A DNA stretch of 64,000 bases, taken from contig NC_068339.1 in the NCBI RefSeq assembly GCF_014633365.1, positions 2,299,001 to 2,363,000 of the forward strand, written 5' to 3'. Positions 56,207-64,000 of the stretch are shown one piece after another. The first letter of the stretch is position 1. Each line of letters opens with the position of its first letter. The notes under the pieces were generated by a model. That model was given only the letters and a program-made list of their open reading frames with translations, was not told the DNA's origin and did not search any database. The translations under genes were made by a program, and so were the position numbers. This DNA is from Diospyros lotus (taxonomy: Eukaryota; Streptophyta; Magnoliopsida; Ericales; Ebenaceae).

Positions 56207-57694
56207 TTTACACTTGATATTCGTCTGTTCTTTGTCTGCACTGCCTGCTAGGTACATACAATATGGTTTGTACAGTCTTATTGTTCTGTTGTTGCATAGT
56301 CTGTGTTATTCATTTACTTGAGCAGGTTGTGGTTAAGTTTTGCATCGTATGTTTTCCTTCTCATTTGTTCACTTCATATGATACTGACTGAATTCATACA
56401 TTCAGAGGACAGTGAGGACCGCAAAGCCATATGATGTCCTTTTGAAACTCAACTTTGGTGAAGGTTGCAGTTGTGTGTGTACACAAATCAAGTTCACCGT
56501 TGATTTTCAGGTGAAACGATTTTTCATATTCTTTTTTTTTGGCATCATAGAAATGGGGATCGTTTATGTTTTTTTATTTTTTTTTGTCTTGTCCATCATT
56601 TCAGAGAAATGATTCGACCCGTGTGGGCTTCTGTATTTCAGGTAAAATTACTAAATCAACTCAGAAACATAAATTACATAAAATTTTGAGGGCTGTAAGA
56701 ACTGAACTGATATTGGCTATATCTAGATGTATGTGTGAGACTGCTACATTAAGTTGATGTTTTATTCAATAGGTCTGGGGTCATGGGCACCTTTCAGAGA
56801 ATTAACTTAATTCACTGGTCTCCCATTAAAAAAAAAATCTACATGAACTGAAAGCTCCACCTGTCTTTCTCACTTTAGCTCTTGATTGCATTCCATTTCT
56901 TTCTTGTGTAGTCTATCTTCCTCTTGCTTAGGCTTGTCACTATTTATGGTTTTTGTCTCCTTTAGGTATATCGAAAATCCTAATTTCACTTTCTTGGCAG
57001 GGATTTGTTTACTAATTCACCTTTTTGGCCTTTCTGTAAGTTGCTCTAAATATAGAGCTACTTCAATTTTATCATTGGAGTAACTCTTAAATATAGTCTT
57101 TAGTTATGCTATGGCCCTTGACCTTCTAATACAAAGCACTTGTAGGATAAAGTGCAATTATTGTATGTTCTAATTTGTATTTATGTCCGACTGTACTGCC
57201 ACATTTTCCATTCCAGTTGTACTCTTTATTGTAGTTGCATTTACAGCGTAATCCAGAAAGTGGTTGTCTAATTATTTAACTCTGTAATTTTATATTTCAT
57301 TTTCAGATGATATGTTTTACGGGGGACAAAACGAGAGAAGGAACGCGGAATATAGAAATATATGAAAGTTGCCAATATTGCATGCACCACAATTTTTCCT
57401 TGTAATGCATACTATGAAATGATAGGCTTCTTTTTTCTGCTTTTTTGCTAAACCGTAGGCTTATTTCTAGGTGAAGTAATCCTTCCCCCCCCCCCCCCCC
57501 CCCCCACCCAAAAAAAAAAAAAAAACAATTTTTTTTTTTTTTTGAGGGTTTTGGATCTTTGCAGCAGGCTTTGATTTCCACCTATTTTTAAGGGGACTTT
57601 GGTTCTGTACCTAAAATATTTGTTTATTGATTGACGTCTTGATTAGCCCCGCTTGGATCTCGGTCAGTCTGTATTTAACTGGTATGGATGCTTG
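56207..57694 (+). repeat. Noncoding segment, copy 2, with conserved exon fragment
   Basis: Repeats 41290-43005. At 56402-56512 the unidentified exon reads TAKPYDVLLKLNFGEGCSCV, CTQIKFTVDFQ, up to cag|gtgaaacg, in one open frame. The homopolymer tract at 57484-57540 (C, then A, then T runs) parallels 42805-42850. Confidence 0.55.
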
Positions 57695-57890
57695 CAGGGA
57701 GATAGGCATGGCGCTGTGCATTGGCACTAATGGTGGTTTGAAGAAGTCCAGCGGAGTCCCTTCCAACTATGGGCAACAAATCCAAGCCATGCACATAAGT
57801 GCTCAGCGCAGCTGGCTCCATTTAGGGGAGGATAAACAGTTGCTTCCCTACACTATGTTCCTGGTTCATGTAAAGCTCATCAGGTGAAAT
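57695..57890 (+). pseudogene. CCCH zinc-finger (C3H14-like) fragment
   Basis: gcagggagataggcatggcgctgtgc..ggcactaatggtggtttgaagaagtccagcgg (NGGLKKSS), gggcaacaaatccaagccatgcac (SKSKPC), then gctggctccatttaggggaggataaacagttgcttccctacactatgttcctggttc (AGS.FRG....LP.TMFLV), a decayed finger 1. The open frame at 57627-57887 includes preceding intron-like sequence. Confidence 0.65.
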
Positions 57891-59794
57891 CTCAAGAGTT
57901 GGTATCTATCTAACTTTTGGGTGGGGCCATGAATGGGAAATTTGTATCCATACTTTATGCGGGTAGGAAAATATGAAATTTGTATAAAATTTATCTGTAG
58001 GTGACTTGACTGAATTTGGTTTAGATTATCACTCCTGTTGTATAGAATTTCTCTCTTTCAAATTGTTCAAAACTGCCGTTTCCCTTTGCTCTTGTTCAGT
58101 AAGTAGAATACGTTTGGTGCCGTTTGAGGTTATGATTGTCCTTGTGTCGGGTAGTTGGGAGGGAGTGTGGTGGTTTGGTCTATTGGTTGCTTTGGGCTGT
58201 GGATTATTGGCCTTGCTTAGTGTGCGATTGTTTTGTAATTGAAGTAGTGGTGTGCAAAAAAAAATAAAAAATAAAAAGGTGTTGTAAGTTTCTTTATTTC
58301 TTCCCATTCTTGTTCTAATTGTTTTGGGACATGTTTAATTGTATTCTCCATTTGCTTGTTCTTCAGCGGATCAGTTACTTCACTGTGTTTAGTTATTAAC
58401 AAAAAATATAATAAAAAATTGTTTAATAATTTTTAAAAGTTTTTTTTTTATTGTTTTCACTATGTAATAACATTAATTATATATATAATTAAATCTCCAG
58501 CACATTAGATGGAGGGAGAATTTGAAATAATATTAAAAAAGTAAGAAACTTAAAATAATTTTTTTTATAAGCACTTGGTGTACGTTGAAAGCTTCTATAG
58601 TAGAACTCTTCGAGAGGGCTTGGCGGTTGAATGGTTTCTGGTTAGAGGATAATACCATGGTTCCCATCGTCCTCGTAATCTTCCCTAAAGTAAAGTGAAT
58701 CAATAGGCTAAACTCTCACATTTCTTTCTTCCGGACAGTATTTTTTTTTTTTTAGATAACTTGTGTCAAAATTTACGCTTCAATTTTTTTGAGAGAGTTG
58801 ATTCTCGTCTTAACTCACTTTTTACTTTTTATTTTTGTGTCAAAAGTTAAATGGAGGTATTATAGTAATTTTTTTTTTGTTGGTTTGAGCGTCTTTTGCT
58901 ATTCGGCCTCACAATATCAGCATGAGATGTAAATTTGAGGATTCAGCGGCCAGTTCGATTCCTAGTCTTGTTGCAAACGTGCGGGCTGTAAGCGATTTTT
59001 AATTTTCAGGATTGTTTTGATTGCTGAGTTTCTTCCCTAGCTAGGGTTCGTACACAAAACCTGGGGCCCAAAAAGTATCATCCCAGGTTCTTCTTTTACC
59101 AGCAGAATTATGCTCGGGGTCGGTATTACAGTAATTTTGATAATATAAGAGATGGCATCAAGACTACTTATTAGTAGTGGCTTGAAAAAGTTCGAATGAG
59201 TCTTTTTCAATTGGTATGGGTAGCAAATTCAAGCCATGCAAAATGTTTTCAACATAGCTAGTTGTGAAAACAGATATATTTCTTGATATTGATATGTTTT
59301 TGATGGATATATAAAAGTTAATTTTTATAAATCGTGAAATCATTTAAATGAGAAATTTGTATTTATAAAGTTCACGCTGGTGGAAAAAAATTAATTATGT
59401 TACTAAAAAATTAAAAATTTATTTAAAATTAAATATAAATTGAACGTTTAGCTTTTTTTAATTGTTTTTTTCAAATTAAATACAAATTTTTAGACATATT
59501 TTAGCATAAATATATGTGATTTCTTTTTTTTTTTTGAGTTGGTTTTATAATATCAGTCTATTTATTTCAATTATTCATTATATAATTGATAAAACTTTTA
59601 ACAGATGTTTTGAGTTAATAATAAACGCATTTTAACAAAACTCAAATAAACAATTCAAACTCTTTTATAAAGTGTGTTACGACTTCACGCCCTTCCAAGT
59701 TTATAATGTGTTGCATTTAGTTAACCTAAGTTCATAAAATAAACAGTTCTCGTACAATGATAAAATTTGATATAATATTTGAAAGGTGAGGTAC
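57891..59794. other. Noncoding, largely AT-rich DNA
   Basis: 57891-58250 repeats 43146-43600. At 58275-58370 is a truncated leader (gtgttgtaagtttctttatttc...cttgttcttcagcgga) matching 45016-45105. A CCCH scrap (ggcttgaaaaagttcgaatgag...gggtagcaaattcaagccatgc) is at about 59170-59245. The remainder is AT-rich without a supported frame. Confidence 0.5.
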
Positions 59795-60680
59795 TTACTG
59801 TAATTTAGAAAAAAAACATGTGTCCCGGTCAGAATAGGCCAAAATTAAGGGAGTTAGCGTAATTAAGTAAAAATTTTGCTTTTCCCTATATATTCCGGTA
59901 TCGGGAGTCTAGTTCGAGCAAACAAAGGAGAGAGAGAGAGATTAGGGTTCCAAAATCTTCTCTCCCCTTCGAGCCCGAGGAATCTGCTTCCGCGACGAAG
60001 ACGACGGTGTTGTAAACTTCTTTCATTCTCTATTCCGTTATTGTTCTAAGAATTTCGGGGTCACAGCAGTTCGTTCACTGTCCCCGAGCGTCCAGAATCT
60101 GCTTCAATTGGCTGAAGAAGAAGGTGTTATAAATTTATCTCTAATTGTGTTCGGATTTCGTTTAATTGCCTTCTCCTCTTGCTTTTCAGTGAAATTAAGG
60201 TTTCAGAATGCTTAAAAAATAAGATCGACCGCAATTCCTTCGAATTTAGGGTTTCAGGGAATTTACGGTGTCTAGACTAAAATATCGTTCTTTCTAGGTT
60301 AAAACCAAACAAAGAAGGAGAGGAGAGTTTCGGGTTCGGGGTCAGATCGTTTCCTTCGCATTGGCTGAAGAAGAAAAAGACGAAGGAGAATAAGGTGTTG
60401 TAAATTTCTTTCTTTTGTTGTTTCCCTTTTTTTTTTTTGACTTGTTTTAATTGTATTCTCCTCTTGCTGGTTCTTCAGCAAGTGAAGGAGAGAGAGTTTA
60501 GGGTTTCAGAATGATCGAAAGTCTCAAATGGGAGCTTGATGCCATGGATCCGGAGCCCGTACAGAAGTACTTTGAGCGCCACGTGCACCGTGGCCGGAAC
60601 AGTTCAAGAAAGCATGTGGAATCAACTGAGAACTATTGCCCGGTATCTTTTTTTTTTTTTTTTTCTTTTTAAAGTTATTG
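59795..60680 (+). pseudogene. Promoter-like block and two recurrent first-exon units (60206, ATG at 60511)
   Basis: Block with ccctatatattccggtatcggg at about 59876-59900, a 5' UTR-like leader (gagagagagagattagggttccaaaatcttc), then a decayed unit (ttcagaatgcttaaaaaataagatcgaccg, about 60205) and a second leader (aaaccaaacaaagaaggagaggagagtttcggg, about 60302). ATG 60511 opens MIESLKWELDAMDPEPVQKY, followed by FERHVHRGRNSSRKHVEST. This is the cleanest reading of the family in one frame, about 40 codons, ending in a T-rich stretch. It is unrecognised. Confidence 0.5.
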
Positions 60681-60918
60681 CCCGGTATCTTGGTTATCCA
60701 TATATTTGTTCTGAGTTTTGCGTAGGTCTCCTTTCGCTTCATGATTTTCCATTGTTTCTGCTCGGTTTATTATGATAGGCTTAACTTCGATGTCGATTCC
60801 ACTCTCTTGAAATTCCTCCTCTTGTTGAATGGGCATTTACTGAAAGAATTTTATTTTGATGCTTAATCACTTGACTTGTTGGCCTCTTATCTTGCCCCTA
60901 AAATTTATTTTCGTGTAG

Positions 60919-61180
60919 ATGGCTTTGGCGTGGAGAAGACAGAAGGAATGGCTCACTCCTTAATGCATTGACGGGGAAGCCAGGAGTGGTAAGAATATAT
61001 ATATAAAATAAGGTTGTTTAGTTTTGTCACTGTCTCTCGTTACTGGTTTTGTTAATGAAATTGGTGATCTTACGTGAGATGCTCATTTTTTTATTTTGTA
61101 GGATATTGTACAAGTAGTTAAGTCTTTGGCCTAGAGTGGGCGAGCCATGTGTGTTCTCTCTGCATATGGTCCAATGAGCC
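60919..61180 (+). pseudogene. AHL-like PPC-domain exons
   Basis: The exon at about 60919-60988 contains ggctcactccttaatgcattgacggggaagccaggag (decayed LTPHV.....PGE) with donor |gtaaga. The next exon, from 61102 after tttgtag, reads DIVQVVKSLA, a stop (cag to tag), then SGRAMCVLSAYGP. With the upstream GE this gives GE|DIVQ..KSLAQSG.RAMCVLSA, the PPC signature region of AHL proteins. It runs directly into a CCCH fragment at about 61190, so the two genes were fused by rearrangement. Confidence 0.65.
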
Positions 61181-61184
61181 TGGG

Positions 61185-61345
61185 CATCAGCACGAATGAG
61201 GCTTGAAGAAGTCCAAGATGGAAACAGAGTCCTCTCCAGCTGGTATAGGCAGCAAATCCAAGCCATGCACAAAGTTTTTCAGCAGTGCCGGCTAGTTTTG
61301 GAAAACCACCACCTCCTTCACTATGTTCCTGTTGGTTATAAAGTT
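61185..61345 (+). pseudogene. CCCH zinc-finger (C3H14-like) fragment
   Basis: ggcttgaagaagtccaagatggaaacagag (LKKSKMETES), gctggtataggcagcaaatccaagccatgcacaaagtttttcagcagtgccggc (AGIGSKSKPCTKFFSSAG), then ctagttttggaaaaccaccacctccttcactatgttcctgttgg (.FGK.H.LLHYVPVG). It keeps the first Cys of finger 1 (KPCTKFFS), lost in most copies, but Cys-Pro is replaced by a stop. Confidence 0.72.
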
Positions 61346-61764
61346 AATGCTTATTGACAGTGAGATTTCATAGTTGGTGTCTGTCTTAACTCTTCTTTGG
61401 CCATGAATGGGAAATTTGTATCTATAGTTTATGCGGGTAGGAAGATATGAAATTTGTACCAAATTTGTTTGTATGTGACTTGTGTTTTAGTGTAAACATA
61501 TGGGATTTGTCTTTTCAATTGATTTATAATGTACTTGTGTGTTTGGCTTGCAAGGGTAAAGAAGTACGTGTTCATTGTAGATTCACTTTTCTCTTATTCT
61601 TTAAAAGAAAAAACATGAAAGATAAAATACCACAATCACTCAAAGCAGTAGAAAGAAAAGAACAGGAAATGCTCTTTTCAAACCTTCTTACAAGGTGTCA
61701 AGACACCCATTTGTGCCAACAACGTCTCAAGTTGATTAGTATTCAATTGGACAGGAGAAATTCC
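61346..61764 (+). repeat. Noncoding array segment
   Basis: Repeats 46501-46894. The frame 61447-61773 (108 codons) lies within it and is not kept in the paralogue. Confidence 0.55.
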
Positions 61765-62115
61765 ATTGCATGACACAAGTGTATTAGAATTCGGTTTCTG
61801 TTTACACTCTGTTGGAAAAATGGTCAAAGTGACACTAATATCATTCATCATTGTGATCTACACATGGTGCATGGTCAGAATTATCCTCCTGCAAATCTTA
61901 TATGCCCACTCTCTCTCTATCCCCCCCTAATGGATTAGCCCAAGAAGGATGGGTCTATACTGAAGACACCTGGCAGGGACTGTCGCCAGTTGCCTGAGAA
62001 TGCCATGGATTCTGCTGCGGATGCTGATGCTGCAGGTGCTATTGTTCGTGGTGGAGCATTGGTTGCTGGGGGTGATGGAATGCTGCCAGCATATGAGTTG
62101 GCCCAAGAAGGTACG
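61765..62115 (+). pseudogene. AT-hook-like gene fragment, copy 4
   Basis: One frame reads PKKDGSILKTPGRDCRQLPE, then NAMDSAADADAAG, GGALVAGGDGMLPA, and then YELAQEGTYC where the second AT-hook-like part (GRPSGSG...RPRKAY) has been deleted. The stop before PKKDG is shared with other copies (gat tag ccc). Confidence 0.42.
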
Positions 62116-63490
62116 TACTGTTGGTACTTTGCTATAATAATGATTGGATGGACAAGTTCTATGAACTTGTGCTGAAGTTGGTTATTTTATCGGCTTTGAG
62201 TTTACTTTTATTCTGTTGGTTTAGGTTATTGAAATTAGTGCTTAGTTATTAGCCATCCCCCAAAAAATTACTGTAAAAAGCTTTAAATTGTCTTGAAAGA
62301 CTTGTGTTGTGCCATTAAGATTGTTGTGATTTCCGAATGGGAATCTATGGGCCACTAAACTCTAGATTAGGGATCCAATGATAGAATTCCAGGATAAAAG
62401 ATCAGTTTTTCAGTAAGAGCAAGTATTTCATAAATAAGCAGTGTAGTTAAGATATGGTTATAGAAATGCTCCATAATTTTCAAATATAAGAAGTGCTAAA
62501 TGTTTTTCCTATCTTTGGTTGTTTGTGATGCTAAGGTAAAGAACATACTTTTCAACTTTTGTAACACTGATTGATGGAGCAAATGAAACATGTGTTGATC
62601 ACCTCAGCATGCAACAGACGCATACAACCAATTTGCTTCTTGTCTGTATGTACTCTATTTCTGGCCTTGTAGCTGCGGTACGTAATGCAGAAAGGAATAT
62701 TCCTGCAACCATGATACAATGGCTTTGCACCAAAAGTATTGAACGACTTCAGTTTTATCTGTCAAGTATTTAACCCTGTGAAATTGTTTCTCAAGTTAAC
62801 TTGCTTTGATTTTACTTTCATGCTATTTATTACTAAAATTAACACTCAATTATAGTCTTTAATTGTGGAATTCCCTGTGGCCGCTAATTAAAGTGCTTAC
62901 AGGAGAAATTGTAATTATTACATGTTGTAATTTGCAATGATTTGTTAATAGGATAACAAGTTGCATCAATCTTTGACAAGAATTTTTGTTTTGTTGGCTC
63001 ATAGCACTCTATGGGTATTTTTTTAATTGATAGTGACATAGAACAAGTTTTTACTTTTACAGACCTGTAACTTTTCCTTTTGGAGTAATTTGCATTTAAG
63101 CACATATTTCTTGTTTATTCTGATATGTGCAAAGCCCATAAACATTTCATCTTGACAAGGGAGAAAAAGCACAATGTTTAACAAATTTATTGTAGCCTTA
63201 TCTAAAAACAATTCATCTTGACAAGGGAGAAATGGAAGTTGCTATTTTCTCTAACTTGATTAGACTGTTTTTAGTTTATATCAGTCAATTTGGATACCCA
63301 GTCGCATTGATTTCTGGGGACTAAGCAGTTGCAACTTAACAGTTGGCTTATGAAGATCTCAAGTAAAAACTTGGACATTTTATGAGTCAGTAACACTAAC
63401 CTTTCTGTTAGTACTGGAATGGTTTGCATTCCAGTTGTTTTTGTTATCTTCCTTTTACAACGGAATCCAGAAGCAACGGATGCTTTATTG
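62116..63490 (+). repeat. Noncoding array segment
   Basis: Repeats 21270-22640 and 29611-30960 (gccattaagattgttgtgatttcc, tgatggagcaaatgaaacatgtgttgatcacc, catcttgacaagggagaaaaagcacaatg). An internal 24-base direct repeat, catcttgacaagggagaaa, is at about 63148 and 63212. No gene. Confidence 0.6.
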
Positions 63491-64000
63491 TGCGTGTGTC
63501 AGAATGGGAAAACAATTATGGATGCCACGTGGTGGTTGATCTTTGGGGTTTTCTTGAATTTATTCTTGTGCATGGCACCATTTACTCACATCTAAAAGTC
63601 TCTCTCCCCTATGCCATTTCACCATCTCTTTTAGTCGTGTCTGTCATTCTACATTTTTGTTCTCATGGATTCTTTTAACCCATTGCTTGCAGAATTTGTT
63701 GATTTTGTGGGCACAGTTGCTCCCAGCATTTCTATGAAGTCTGTTATGGACCAAACATGTTACATTGGGTTGCCTACACTTTTTTAGTGCTGTGTTGTGT
63801 TAGTTGTGCTTTCTGCTCTGTCTATTATTTGGTTTGGATACTTACAATCAGGTCTGTGCCTCTTTTATTATCCATGAATATTGATTTTTACAAGTTTATT
63901 GGCTTTCTTAGGTAATGGCAGATCCTATTCCAAGTGAACCTTTGATGCATGCATGGGCACGTGGGTCAGTGTTTCCTTTGTTGACTAATTTTTGTAGTCC
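63491..64000 (+). pseudogene. MFT-like remnant: promoter, exon 1 and exon 2, cut by the window end
   Basis: Third 13-15-kb unit. Promoter (gatgccacgtgg, with a G-box CACGTG at about 63525; cacatctaaaag). Exon 1 at 63665 keeps an ATG: ATGGATTCTTTTAACCCATTGCTTGC (MDSFNPLL), then decays with an internal deletion. Exon 2 remnant from 63911 reads VMADPIPSEPLMHAWAR, missing four residues of DPDAPNPSEP. Exon 3 would lie beyond 64000. Confidence 0.75.

Larger units (their letters stand above)
34181..63490 (+). repeat. Pair of ~13-15-kb tandem segmental duplicates
   Basis: About 34181-47915 and 47916-63490 share, in order: MFT exons 1-3 remnant, unidentified exon, first-exon unit, noncoding segment, first-exon unit (40085/54336), conserved LNFGEGCSC fragment, homopolymer tract, C3H14 fragment, first-exon unit, PPC exon, C3H14 fragment and AT-hook block. 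Offsets change stepwise (about 13.2-14.7 kb) because of insertions and deletions. A third unit begins at about 63491. Confidence 0.7.

Noticed and set aside
61447..61773. 108-codon plus-strand ORF
   Set aside because: Lies in a repeated noncoding segment; the paralogue at 46560-46890 is interrupted by stops and indels.
1..64000. tRNA genes, rRNA genes, CRISPR arrays, reverse transcriptase or transposase coding regions
   Set aside because: Looked for on both strands by eye; nothing convincing. Divergent tRNAs could be missed without a covariance search.

Overview
The window looks like nuclear DNA of a flowering plant. It is AT-rich with long A/T runs and dinucleotide repeats. Genes are split by short GT-AG introns. 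Recognisable families are plant ones: laccase, a GPI-anchored SPARK-type protein, a MOTHER OF FT AND TFL1 (MFT) type PEBP, a KH/CCCH zinc-finger protein, AT-hook/PPC (AHL-like) proteins, a Cassandra-type TRIM with 5S rRNA-derived LTRs, and Tourist/PIF-Harbinger-like elements. I cannot name the species.

Region 1-7460: the 3' end of a frameshifted laccase pseudogene (1-543), about 4.3 kb of AT-rich intergenic DNA, then an apparently intact two-exon gene for a GPI-anchored cysteine-rich protein (5087-6709). Its last coding segment and 3' UTR are partly repeated, in decayed form, just downstream. Region 7460-11560 is AT-rich and nearly featureless.

Region 11.5-64 kb is one large decayed tandem array. 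Its only intact gene is a four-exon MFT-like PEBP gene (12124-13441; 174 aa; exons 2 and 3 are exactly 62 and 41 bp, as in the FT/TFL1 family). The rest consists of repeated, rearranged gene remnants: MFT exons (at least six partial copies), KH/CCCH zinc-finger fragments resembling Arabidopsis C3H14 (about eight), AHL-like PPC and AT-hook fragments, and a recurrent unidentified first exon starting M[IV]ER.DR.LAS (about eleven). Three periodicities are visible: about 4.3 kb (15.0-16.9 vs 19.25-20.9 kb), about 7.6-8.4 kb (19.25-24.9 vs 26.9-33.2 kb) and about 13-15 kb (34.2-47.9 vs 47.9-63.5 kb, with a third unit starting near 63.5 kb).

Later insertions can be dated relative to the duplications, because a paralogous segment supplies the empty site: two related Tourist/PIF-Harbinger-like elements in opposite orientation (25355-26192, 38383-39289), a solo LTR with GGGTC target duplication (34647-35205) and the Cassandra TRIM (55558-56206). 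Apart from the GPI-protein gene and the MFT gene I find no gene I would call functional, and no tRNA, rRNA gene or CRISPR. Coordinates of decayed remnants are approximate, since they come from reading by eye.
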